64,000 nt of DNA. It comes from Olivibacter sp. SDN3 (lineage in GTDB: Bacteria > Bacteroidota > Bacteroidia > Sphingobacteriales > Sphingobacteriaceae). The notes under the pieces are model-generated. The model did not search any database. It had not been told where the DNA came from and saw only the letters and a program-made list of their open reading frames with translations. This document shows positions 35,307 through 44,010 of the stretch, piece by piece. How positions within the stretch are numbered: the stretch's first letter is position 1; the number at the start of each line of letters is the position of its first letter. The DNA lies in the NCBI RefSeq assembly GCF_014334135.1, contig NZ_CP060497.1, positions 5,518,001 to 5,582,000 on the forward strand, read 5' to 3'. The translations under genes were made by a program, and so were the position numbers.

Positions 35307-36308
35307 CTATCGATCGCCATGGATCCATTTGAAATTATAGTGCTTTGCTGGATTTTTCATGCGTTCGGCGATGCGGAGTAACCGATCAGGTAAGCGCATC
35401 AAATAGTCGCGTGCTTTTTCCCCGGTTTCATTCAGGTTAGACAGGGTATCTATCTTCCATTCGGCCAGTAGATCTTTCAGAATATCTACATAATCTATTG
35501 CGGTATAAACGCCTAAACGTTGAGCTGCATCAGAAAAATGAGAAAATAATTCTCCCTGAGGTTCTCCTGCCTCACGAAGGAAGTGTGCGGGCATCACAAT
35601 TTTTTTCTTCATCATATCCTCAAAAGCCACCAATATTTCACTCGCATCAACCTCGGCCGCTTTCGAAATAAAAGACATATATGCTTTTGCATGGCGCGCC
35701 TCATCTGAAGCAATCACCCCACACATTTTTGCCAGCAACTTATCTCCAGCTTGCTTCGCTAATCCTGCAACTCTCCTGTGCGATACATTTGTAGCCAGCT
35801 CCTGAAAAGATGTATAAATAAAATTGCGGTATGGATCTCTTCCTGTTCCAATTTCAAAACCATCTTGTAACAGATATTGTACAGAGATCTCAAACTGCTT
35901 CATATCTACCCTACCTGATAAATAAATATACTTATTAAGTAGATCACCATGACGATTTTCTTCAGCAGTCCAAGCCCTTACCCATTTCATCCAACCCCCT
36001 TGCTCATGCTTTTCTACATCTTCCACCATAGTTAACCATGATTCATAAGTGGGTAGGGCTTCTTCTGTTACGGTGTCTCCAATTAAAACGGCCACCAAAT
36101 CGTATGGCAGTTCTTTAGCGCTATCTTGTAAATCCTTTACTTCTTGAAAAAACGTATCACGAGAGGCATCAGGCAAGAAATCTGCAGGCTGCCACATTTC
36201 TTCAACGGGTTTTAAATATTCGCTCATTTCATTGAGCATAAACGGCTCAAGATAGCTCATCACTTCTTTTCTCGACCCTTCAGATATTGGTTGCATGGTA
36301 TTTTCCAT
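35307..36308 (-). CDS. Acyl-ACP desaturase (stearoyl-ACP 9-desaturase-like)
   Basis: This soluble diiron desaturase has 333 residues if it starts at the ATG at 36308. Both iron-binding motifs are present, EENRHG (about residues 116-121) and DEARHA (about 202-207), in a ferritin-like bundle. It introduces a double bond into acyl-ACP, feeding unsaturated fatty acid synthesis, and needs reduced ferredoxin. A longer frame would start with TTG at 36320, but that codon lies inside the -7 box TATATTTG (36318-36325). An ATG at 36296 is also possible. Confidence 0.92.
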   Translation of the reverse strand: MENTMQPISEGSRKEVMSYLEPFMLNEMSEYLKPVEEMWQPADFLPDASRDTFFQEVKDLQDSAKELPYDLVAVLIGDTVTEEALPTYESWLTMVEDVEKHEQGGWMKWVRAWTAEENRHGDLLNKYIYLSGRVDMKQFEISVQYLLQDGFEIGTGRDPYRNFIYTSFQELATNVSHRRVAGLAKQAGDKLLAKMCGVIASDEARHAKAYMSFISKAAEVDASEILVAFEDMMKKKIVMPAHFLREAGEPQGELFSHFSDAAQRLGVYTAIDYVDILKDLLAEWKIDTLSNLNETGEKARDYLMRLPDRLLRIAERMKNPAKHYNFKWIHGDR

Positions 36309-36317
36309 ATATTCAGA

Positions 36318-36325
36318 CAAATATA
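36318..36325 (-). promoter_or_regulatory. Putative -7 box of the desaturase gene
   Basis: TATATTTG on the minus strand matches TAnnTTTG and lies 9 bases upstream of the ATG at 36308. This decides against the longer TTG start and implies a very short leader. Confidence 0.5.
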
Positions 36326-36557
36326 CGCATATGGATGTAAAATAACGATTGATTAACCTATAATCCCCTGATATATTAGATCAGAAACAAACTATAACAC
36401 GTTATTTTTCAATACTTTATACAACAATATATCATTCTTTAAAAATTCAAAAGTAATGAAAATCATATTTTTCCAACATAAAATACGCAAAGCCAATAAA
36501 ACTTTTTGATAACTTCATTATTACAGGCCTACATTTCTCTCAAAAGCCGTGAGCAGC

Positions 36558-37886
36558 TTATTCGAGTTTATTTATTGGTAGAACAGCGGTTGGCTTATAC
36601 GAATGTGGAACAGGTTTTTTCAAGTTTCGCTCCTGATTCAACAAATCTCGCAGCTCCATACTCGATAAGGCTTTTTGCTTCTTATTCTTTGGCAATGCGC
36701 TCTTTTTCTTACCCTTCTTTCTCTTACCCCACCATATAATAAATCCGGTGATAGGTAGGCTGGCACCAATTAACGAAGCAAAGAAAGCGATAATTTTTCC
36801 TGGCAACCCCAAAATAGAACCCACATGGATATCATAATTCATTTTACGTAATTTTACACCAAAAGAAGCCGAATCAAAGTCAGCACCATATACCTCGTGT
36901 TTCGGCATTTCCTTCAACGTGTGTTGATCAAAGGAATAACCAATATGGTTGTAGTATTTGCCTGCACTTGGATACAACGTTATATTAATGAGTGTTTTAG
37001 GTCTTGAAGTATCGGGAAAGCTATAATAAAACCCTTCTGCATCAGTGTGTTTTGATAGCACTTTGTGCCATGCCACGTCCATTGCTTGCTGAGGTGTATA
37101 ATGTTTCCCCATTTGTAGGGAGTCTGACTCATGGCGTGCAAAATCTGGTATCGACTTGCCCCCCGAAGTAGTCCAGTATAACCCTTTACTAAACCATTGT
37201 ATACCATATACCATACCTGTACAAGCGATGGCAAAAACAATCAACAGAGAATAAAAACCAAGCACATTATGCAGGTCGTAATTTACTCGTTTAAATGTTC
37301 CCTTCCATTTGATAAAAAAACTTTTTTCGCGAGTGCTTTTCGTCCATTTCTTTGGCCACCAGAGCACCATACCTGTAATCAGTGTTATCACAAAGATCAA
37401 AGTACTATAATTCACTATTGGTCTACCTATCTCCCAGGGCAACCATAAAAAGCGGTGGCCATTTAAAATAAACCGAAAGAAATCTACCTCGCCTTCCTGA
37501 TGCTCTTTTATACCAATGACATCACCAGAATAAGGATGAATCCTGAGAACAGTATTTCCTCTTCTACCATTGCCCAAACCAAGGTATATAGCACGTCCTT
37601 GTTGATAACTTGCATAAGAAACCTTTTTATCCGGAAACTTTTTACCGGCAATCTGTACGAGCTCAGAAGGTGTAAGCACGGGTTTTTCCCGGTAACTGAT
37701 TCTTGTTTCCGGTTCAAGTCCGTAGGCCGTGATTTCATCTTGGAAAACCCAGATACAAGCTGTTACACAGACAATCACCATAACAATGCCTGTGATTAAC
37801 CCAAGCCACAGGTGCAACCAAGCAGAAATGCGGTAGAAGTACGATCGGGAATGTGCTTTTTTCATTATAACTTTTGGGTTAGCCAT
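36558..37886 (-). CDS. PepSY domain inner-membrane protein (XusC-like)
   Basis: The 442-residue PepSY-associated TM protein has an N-terminal helix (LWLGLITGIVMVIVCVTACI), paired central helices around YDLHNVLGFYSLLIVFAIACTG, and a C-terminal helix (ASLIGASLPITGFIIWW) followed by a lysine-rich tail. Histidines near the membrane (AWLHLWLG, NGHRFLWLP, YDLHNVLG, YDIHVGSI) suggest heme-assisted electron transfer. It is third in the order receptor-DUF4374-PepSY, the order of the Bacteroides XusABC system. It probably reduces ferric siderophore. Confidence 0.88.
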   Translation of the reverse strand: MANPKVIMKKAHSRSYFYRISAWLHLWLGLITGIVMVIVCVTACIWVFQDEITAYGLEPETRISYREKPVLTPSELVQIAGKKFPDKKVSYASYQQGRAIYLGLGNGRRGNTVLRIHPYSGDVIGIKEHQEGEVDFFRFILNGHRFLWLPWEIGRPIVNYSTLIFVITLITGMVLWWPKKWTKSTREKSFFIKWKGTFKRVNYDLHNVLGFYSLLIVFAIACTGMVYGIQWFSKGLYWTTSGGKSIPDFARHESDSLQMGKHYTPQQAMDVAWHKVLSKHTDAEGFYYSFPDTSRPKTLINITLYPSAGKYYNHIGYSFDQHTLKEMPKHEVYGADFDSASFGVKLRKMNYDIHVGSILGLPGKIIAFFASLIGASLPITGFIIWWGKRKKGKKKSALPKNKKQKALSSMELRDLLNQERNLKKPVPHSYKPTAVLPINKLE

Positions 37887-38001
37887 TTTTTAATTCAAAA
37901 AATCAACTGGATTAGTTGATGACATGTGGAATGTGAAAGTTAACGGTTCTGTAAAAGGGAGGTGGGGCTACAAAATATGACCACCAACCTCCTAAAGTAA
38001 A

Positions 38002-39264
38002 TCAATACGACAACTTTTGTACAGCAGTAATTATTCCGCCTTCCACCTTCAATCCTTGTGTAGCCGTTGCGCTATTTACGTCAAATTCATAAACGTGACT
38101 ATTACCATCCTGTGTGGTGATACCAACATAAGTTTTTGTTCCATCATCTGATACAAAAGAATACCGGTTAGTAGTAGTACTCGTAATTACATTGTCGCCA
38201 CTCGCTTCCGGATCTGGCAATCCCGTCACCCATCTAAAATCTTGACTGTATACATCTGCAATTGCAAATTTAGCGCTACCTGTAAAAGCATTTGGTTGTC
38301 CGTACATTTGCAACAGAAATTTACCACCGCCAAAGTAAATTGCTGAATTTATGTGATACCCACCTGAAACCTCCTGCACATTAAAGAAATAAGATTGATC
38401 AAACTCATTTGCTCCATGCTTTATACGAACGAAGGCCGATGGATTTGTAGAAGTATTTTCTCCGCCAGTTGTAGCCGAAGCAGGCGAAAAAGCGTAGGCA
38501 TCACCATTTTCATCGGCGAAAAGTCCGTTAGTGAAATATGCACCAATATAACTTGTGCGGTTATCTCTTATCACGCCTTCTAAGTTTAATTCAGGATAAC
38601 TGAATACGGCCACCCATGAACTATCAGGATATGCGGTACCAAAAGTATCGTTACAACACCCCTTAATACTCATATAAGGTGCAAACACTTTATCACCCAC
38701 TTGCGTAGCCCAAGTGAAATGCGCACGTTCACCGTTACCTGCCAGCTTTTCGATATCAAAATTCTGTTCTCCACTAATGAGAGACTGTTGCGCATCTATG
38801 CGGTACATCAACGCATTTGGGTCACCACTTCGAGGCACTTTTATCAACAACAGATCAGTATTCACCGGCGCAAACACCTGAACGGTTTCTGTTTGAAAAT
38901 TCGATGATTTTGTTAGCCTACCTTCCGCATTCAATGCGTATGTGGTAACTGCCCCGGGATTACCTTGGCCATACAATAAACTAAAAAACTTATTTTGGGT
39001 ACTCACGTAGTATCTATAACTACCATCTTGTTCTATCCCATCACCTTGGGTAGAAATTGATCCGGAATTTAGCTGATCGACGGCGAATAAATAATCTGCT
39101 GTTCCCTGAGCGGCACCGATCGGATTTGCAGCAATCACATACTTTGGTCTTCCTTGATCTGGATTAGATCCATCGTCGTCAGTTCTACTGTCGCTCTTGC
39201 TACAGGCACTTAGTACTACTGCAAGGCCTAAAGCCCAGGTTACTGGTAAAATTTGCTTTTTCAT
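38002..39264 (-). CDS. DUF4374 domain lipoprotein (XusB-like)
   Basis: The 420-residue lipoprotein has its lipobox at residues 18-21 (LSAC) and a beta-propeller-like repetitive body with YVIAANPIG, RYYVSTQNKF, and DGTKTYVGITTQ segments, matching DUF4374. In Bacteroides thetaiotaomicron the DUF4374-type XusB captures ferric enterobactin at the cell surface. The same neighbours here (receptor upstream, PepSY protein downstream) support a siderophore-binding role. The ligand is unknown. Confidence 0.88.
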   Translation of the reverse strand: MKKQILPVTWALGLAVVLSACSKSDSRTDDDGSNPDQGRPKYVIAANPIGAAQGTADYLFAVDQLNSGSISTQGDGIEQDGSYRYYVSTQNKFFSLLYGQGNPGAVTTYALNAEGRLTKSSNFQTETVQVFAPVNTDLLLIKVPRSGDPNALMYRIDAQQSLISGEQNFDIEKLAGNGERAHFTWATQVGDKVFAPYMSIKGCCNDTFGTAYPDSSWVAVFSYPELNLEGVIRDNRTSYIGAYFTNGLFADENGDAYAFSPASATTGGENTSTNPSAFVRIKHGANEFDQSYFFNVQEVSGGYHINSAIYFGGGKFLLQMYGQPNAFTGSAKFAIADVYSQDFRWVTGLPDPEASGDNVITSTTTNRYSFVSDDGTKTYVGITTQDGNSHVYEFDVNSATATQGLKVEGGIITAVQKLSY

Positions 39265-39366
39265 ATTTTATTTTTTAATGTAATAAGGAGCGCAGATGCC
39301 AAAAAATTAATACTCGGCAGCCGAAGCTTTGTCTGTTTTTTTATTTTAATCAAATAATCAGGTGTT

Positions 39367-41745
39367 TTACCTTCCAACGAAATAGCGTAGCTTAAAATAA
39401 AACCCTCTGCTGGGCTTCTGTAAACTAAAATTATCGAACAACTCGGCATCTAATATATTCTTACATTCGAGTGCTATATTATATTTACCGTTGGCTAATG
39501 CATATACCATATTGGCATCGTGTGCCAACTGTTTCGGAATATCATATTTTCCCTCACGGGACCCCTGACTCGGCCAGTATAAATAATAAGCATGTACATA
39601 TAAGAGGTTATAGCCAATACTTAAAGTATTACCCTGCCTGGCAAAATTTCTGATAAAGACTGTTGCGTCAGCATTCCCAAACAGGAACGGCAGGTTGGGC
39701 ATCCTATCCCTATAAAGCAAACTCACACTGTTTGATTCGGGTACATACTCGGTCATATTGATAACATGCTGATAAGTCATGTTTACGCCAGCTGTAAACA
39801 ATCTTTTATAGGAGTACCGGACTTCACCGTCAACCCCCGTATTTCTCACACCGCCAATATTTTCCATCACCAGCATCGTTTGGTTATTGTTCAGTCTGGC
39901 GCGTATAAAGTCTTTTGCGTTCCGGTAAATTAAATTGCTACTTAAAGAGAATTGGTGGGTTTTATCAATATGTGTTTGATAACTTATACCGAAATTAACA
40001 TTATCACTACGCTCAGGTCTTAAATCAAAATTGCTTTCTTGGTTAATCATGTCTCCAAACAGCTCTTCATTTTCAGGCAAACGGTTACTCTTTTCGTAAG
40101 AAGCTTTCAACTGTAAGGTGGGCAGTAAAAAGTAGGTAGTAGCCAAACCGTAACCAAATCTAGTATAGGCGTTTCTTTGCTCGAGGTAAGCTACATCTCC
40201 CCAATTACCTGACGGATTATAAGCAGATGCATAGGTTGTTTTCTGCAAATAGTGTTTACCAAAAATACTGGTTGACCATCTTTCCTTGTAATCGAATTTG
40301 TGCCCTAAACCGGTAGTATTCTTAATATTCCTTTGGGGTAACCGATAACGTTCTTCATCGGGATACAACTCATCTGATTGCTTGCGATTAAACGTGGTAA
40401 ACGTATTATTGATAACAAAAGAGTGATTTTCATTAATCACATAGCTTATGGTAGCTGTTCCAATGCCATTGTTATTGCTGAATTTATTCATTGTTCGGTT
40501 ACGTTCACTACCCGATCCATCGTATTGCTTATACTCACCAAACCAATTATATCTTCTAAATGCAGTGTCTATATTTTGTTCAGAACCCAAGTTAAAATTA
40601 CCGTTCAATGTAACGTCCAATCCTTTAAGAAAAAGATCTTTCTTTTGATACTTAAGGGTAGGCATCACCATATTGCCTCTTCTATGCCAATCGCCGAATA
40701 CGGAAACCATACGGGCCCCAGTTTGGATTTCATTATAGTTTTGTCCGAGGCTAATTCCTAGAAGCAATTGATCTGCATACTTCTTATCTACAAGCCCAAC
40801 ATTTGCCATAATCATTTCATTTCGATAAGTATCATGAAATCGTCGTACTCGTTGATTGGGAAAATAGGCTCCAGTATTTACATCCGCAACATCTACATTA
40901 ACCCAATAATTATTATCCGAATAATTTTGATATGCACTGAGCTGAAATGTTAATCCTTTTTGGGAAGTATATACGGCATTAACTGCCGACCGGTGCGTAT
41001 TAAAAGAACCGTAGGAATAAGAGGCGTCTAGGTAGTTTCGCTTACTATTACCTGTCACAATGTTTACTGCACCGCCCAACGCATCCGCTCCTAACCAAAT
41101 GGGCACAACTCCTTTATAGACCTCTACTCTTTCTGCTAAATTGATGGGTATATTATTAATCTGAAACGAGGATCCAAAATTATCCATCGGTATGCCATCA
41201 ATAAAAAACTTTACCTGGTTACCGGTAAATCCATTGAGCGAAAAATTAAAGTTCGAACCTACGCCACCAGTTTCACGCACTCGAACGCCTGATACACGAT
41301 CCAACGCATGCGAAAGATCAAGCGTAGTATTATGAAGTTTTGCTGCATCTACGGATGTCACATTATAAGCTTGCCGATTAACCTCCTGATTTTCTGTTCG
41401 GCCGATGACGGAAACCTCTTCCATTTGCCGCACATTTTCTATCAGAATAAAATCCACAACGCTTTCTGTCCCTTCCTTTACTTCGATAGCTCGTTCCTGC
41501 TTTTCAAAGCCCAAAGCAGATACTGTAATTTTATAATTCCCGCTTTTTAACTGGTTGATTTTATAGACTCCTTGGTGATCACTCTGCGTTCCCGCTATTG
41601 GTAGGTATAGAGACGCGCCTTCGATGGCCTGCCCCTGGATGTTTTTTACTGTCCCTGTAATTGACGATGTTTTCGATTCTTGGGCGTAGGTTGAAAAAAA
41701 TGGGATACAAAGGTATCCAATTAGCAAAATTTTATTAATTTGCAT
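39367..41745 (-). CDS. TonB-dependent siderophore-type receptor (XusA-like)
   Basis: The 792-residue outer-membrane receptor has a signal peptide (about 1-21), a carboxypeptidase-D-regulatory-like domain (about 28-100, ITGTVKNIQGQAIEGASL), TonB box-like MEEVSVIGR, a plug with VSGVRVRETGG and FFIDGIPMD-like segments, and a barrel ending LKYFVGR-like aromatic residues. Size and features fit FecA/CirA-type receptors. It is the first gene of a three-gene operon with DUF4374 and PepSY genes, transcribed from a good promoter at 41837-41869. Confidence 0.92.
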   Translation of the reverse strand: MQINKILLIGYLCIPFFSTYAQESKTSSITGTVKNIQGQAIEGASLYLPIAGTQSDHQGVYKINQLKSGNYKITVSALGFEKQERAIEVKEGTESVVDFILIENVRQMEEVSVIGRTENQEVNRQAYNVTSVDAAKLHNTTLDLSHALDRVSGVRVRETGGVGSNFNFSLNGFTGNQVKFFIDGIPMDNFGSSFQINNIPINLAERVEVYKGVVPIWLGADALGGAVNIVTGNSKRNYLDASYSYGSFNTHRSAVNAVYTSQKGLTFQLSAYQNYSDNNYWVNVDVADVNTGAYFPNQRVRRFHDTYRNEMIMANVGLVDKKYADQLLLGISLGQNYNEIQTGARMVSVFGDWHRRGNMVMPTLKYQKKDLFLKGLDVTLNGNFNLGSEQNIDTAFRRYNWFGEYKQYDGSGSERNRTMNKFSNNNGIGTATISYVINENHSFVINNTFTTFNRKQSDELYPDEERYRLPQRNIKNTTGLGHKFDYKERWSTSIFGKHYLQKTTYASAYNPSGNWGDVAYLEQRNAYTRFGYGLATTYFLLPTLQLKASYEKSNRLPENEELFGDMINQESNFDLRPERSDNVNFGISYQTHIDKTHQFSLSSNLIYRNAKDFIRARLNNNQTMLVMENIGGVRNTGVDGEVRYSYKRLFTAGVNMTYQHVINMTEYVPESNSVSLLYRDRMPNLPFLFGNADATVFIRNFARQGNTLSIGYNLLYVHAYYLYWPSQGSREGKYDIPKQLAHDANMVYALANGKYNIALECKNILDAELFDNFSLQKPSRGFYFKLRYFVGR

Positions 41746-41796
41746 TGCTTTTAATGTTGACTAAATTTTAAAAGTACCTGACAAAAAGTTAGGACT

Positions 41797-41825
41797 GGGT
41801 CGTACAGGTGCGAACTGTACGACCC
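41797..41825 (-). other. 11-bp stem-loop at the predicted 5' end of the receptor mRNA
   Basis: GGGTCGTACAG and CTGTACGACCC are perfect complements around a 7-base loop. On the minus strand this sits a few bases after the predicted transcription start of the receptor operon, so it would cap the leader RNA. On the plus strand it is followed by TTTTT and could act as a terminator, but no plus-strand gene ends here. Confidence 0.6.
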
Positions 41826-41836
41826 TTTTTCTTTGC

Positions 41837-41869
41837 CAAAGATAGGTACTTATTTAGAATAATTACAAA
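41837..41869 (-). promoter_or_regulatory. Promoter of the XusABC-like operon
   Basis: On the minus strand TTTG (41866-41869), a 21-base spacer and TATCTTTG (41837-41844) match both elements of the Bacteroidota primary promoter exactly. The predicted start is near 41829, giving a leader of about 85 bases that opens with a stable stem-loop. Confidence 0.65.
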
Positions 41870-41918
41870 TAATTTTCATTTCTGTTATATTTTTTTAAAC
41901 TGCCTCTTTTTTAGAGAG

Positions 41919-43031
41919 TTATTGCGCTGTCAAGACACGGAAGTTCCTATTCCTTTTGTCAAACACTGTAAATCTTGCAGGATATCCCGCTTTAATTTTT
42001 CCAATTTTATTGGCCATACCCATCACCTCAGCAGGCCGTACAGTTGCCATCTCTACAGCCTCCTGTACAGAAATATCCAATTGTTCTATAGCATTTCTAA
42101 CCGCCTCAGCCAAAGAAATACTAGCGCCTGCTAAATTACCATCGCTGTTTAAATATTCGTCATTCAGCAACTGGGCATCGAACTCTTCCCACTGAAACGA
42201 TTGTTTTTCTCTTCCCAAGAAAAGTGCATCTGAAATAAGGAACAATTTATCCTTTTTGATTTTATGAGCTATTCTTGCCGTTGCATAGTCTATATGTTTG
42301 CCGTCTAGTACAATAGGGGCGAAAACTTCCGCATTGTCAAAAACAGCTCCTACAACACCAGGCGCGCGATGCAAAAACGGAGACATTGCATTGAACAGAT
42401 GAGTAACCTGGTTGATTCCCAGATTGAAAGCCGAGGCAGCTTCTGCATACGAAGCGTTAGAATGCCCTAAAGACACGGAAACCCCCGAATGAAGGAGGAG
42501 CTCAAGCGTTTCTCGGTCGAGCATCTCTGGAGCCACAGTTATCTGAACAATTATACCATCACTATATTTTAATAACTCTTCCACCTGTTTTCTATTAGGC
42601 TGCTGTATATATTTTTTAAGATGTGCTCCGCGTTTTTCGGGATTAATAAAAGGACCTTCCAAATGCATTCCTAAAACACCTGTATACTTGTTTTTCTTCT
42701 TGTAATTTCTTACGGCATCTATTCCCCTAAAAATATTTTCAAAAGATGAAGTAATCAACGTAGGAAGTACGTATGCTGTACCATCATGTAAACATGCTTT
42801 ATCTATATCAGCTATACTTTCCTCGTCAGGTTTGGCCGTAAAGTGAAAAGAAGCGCCCCCATTTACCTGAATATCGAAAAATCCAGGTGCAATATTTTCA
42901 ACAGCCACATTTGCCGATCCTGCCTCTCCTGGCTCTATCCGCTGCACAATTCCATTAGCACAGGTAATGAGTTGATTCTCTAAGACAAGTTCTCCAGAAA
43001 AAACGCTTTGAGCAAAAATTCTATAATCCAT
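41919..43031 (-). CDS. nagA: N-acetylglucosamine-6-phosphate deacetylase
   Basis: This amidohydrolase-fold enzyme is 370 residues from the ATG at 43031 (MDYRIFAQ). It deacetylates GlcNAc-6-phosphate to glucosamine-6-phosphate. Landmarks are PGFFDIQVNGG, the metal-binding HLEGPF and GHSNA, THLFNAM, and the catalytic aspartate in LISDAL. The longer frame from 43121 adds 30 residues not seen in the family. No nagB or transporter is adjacent. It is divergent from the amidohydrolase operon at 43170. Confidence 0.92.
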   Translation of the reverse strand: MDYRIFAQSVFSGELVLENQLITCANGIVQRIEPGEAGSANVAVENIAPGFFDIQVNGGASFHFTAKPDEESIADIDKACLHDGTAYVLPTLITSSFENIFRGIDAVRNYKKKNKYTGVLGMHLEGPFINPEKRGAHLKKYIQQPNRKQVEELLKYSDGIIVQITVAPEMLDRETLELLLHSGVSVSLGHSNASYAEAASAFNLGINQVTHLFNAMSPFLHRAPGVVGAVFDNAEVFAPIVLDGKHIDYATARIAHKIKKDKLFLISDALFLGREKQSFQWEEFDAQLLNDEYLNSDGNLAGASISLAEAVRNAIEQLDISVQEAVEMATVRPAEVMGMANKIGKIKAGYPARFTVFDKRNRNFRVLTAQ

Positions 43032-43169
43032 TGTGAAATTTTTTATTTGGTAAAGATAAAAATTAATCAACATCACCTCCCCTTGGTAAAAAAACAATCG
43101 GTCGTCGCTTCCTGTTATCATAACTGGAACATAATATCAATCAGTTTTAACAAGTACTAATTAAACCGT

Positions 43170-43955
43170 ATGGAATCACGCATTTCGCTGACTAAACATA
43201 ACAGCCCGATCATTGCAGCAGCTATTCATGATGGCCATTATATTCCACAGCAGCTACTGGATAATATCAAGCTGAAAGAACATGAGCGTATGCGGGAAGA
43301 AGACCCTTATACGGCGTACGTGGCGCACCTTCCAGTTAATACCGTTGTCATTGGTAATTCAAGGTTTATTATTGATCTGAACAGGCCGCGCGAAAAAAGT
43401 ATCTACAAAACACCGGAAGATGCCTGGGGTTTAGCTGTTTGGAAAACACCCATACCATTAAAACACGAAAAGCGATTGTTAGCGTACTATGATCTATTTT
43501 ATAAGCAGATGAAACAATTAATAGAAGAAGTTATCGCTAACCATGGGGGCTTTGTGATATTGGATATGCACAGCTACAACCATAAACGTGCAACGCCACA
43601 CACCGAAGCTCCTGCTATAGAAAACCCTGAGATAAATGTAGGTACACAATACAATTCATCCAAATGGCATCCATTAATACAGGCCTTTATTGATTTTCTT
43701 TCGCAAACAACGATAAAAGATCACGAGCCTGATGTTCGGGAAAATATCAAATTTAAAGGAGGTGCTTTTGCTAATTGGGTAGCCGAGCACTACGGTGCAT
43801 ACGGATGCGTACTTTCGATTGAATTCAAAAAAACTTTTATGGATGAGTGGACGGGCCGGGTAGATATCGATCACATTAATGATATACAGGAGGCTATTCA
43901 AAGCAGCTTACCTTTATTGAAAAAAGAATTAAAAAAAGCAATATCAGCTTCATAG
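43170..43955 (+). CDS. N-formylglutamate amidohydrolase family protein
   Basis: The 261-residue FGase-fold zinc hydrolase has IAAAIHDGHYIP, REEDPYTAYV, RFIIDLNRPRE, and LDMHSYNHKR, which carry the expected metal and carboxylate-binding residues. Classical HutG-type members split N-formylglutamate in histidine breakdown, but no hut genes are here. It begins an operon with a DUF1704 zincin, a GshB-like ligase and a reductase, so it more likely hydrolyses or processes a peptide or amide product. Confidence 0.85.
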   Translation: MESRISLTKHNSPIIAAAIHDGHYIPQQLLDNIKLKEHERMREEDPYTAYVAHLPVNTVVIGNSRFIIDLNRPREKSIYKTPEDAWGLAVWKTPIPLKHEKRLLAYYDLFYKQMKQLIEEVIANHGGFVILDMHSYNHKRATPHTEAPAIENPEINVGTQYNSSKWHPLIQAFIDFLSQTTIKDHEPDVRENIKFKGGAFANWVAEHYGAYGCVLSIEFKKTFMDEWTGRVDIDHINDIQEAIQSSLPLLKKELKKAISAS

Positions 43956-44010
43956 CGCATCATAATTTAAAGTCGATAAAAAAACAGGTTAAAAAAATCT
44001 ATACGTTATA

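Noticed and set aside
40378-40761. 127-residue plus-strand ORF inside the receptor gene
   Set aside because: Antisense shadow of a well-supported TonB receptor; no domain recognised.
41797-41825. Terminator of nagA
   Set aside because: On the nagA strand the stem is not followed directly by a T-run, and a promoter for the receptor operon overlaps the region.
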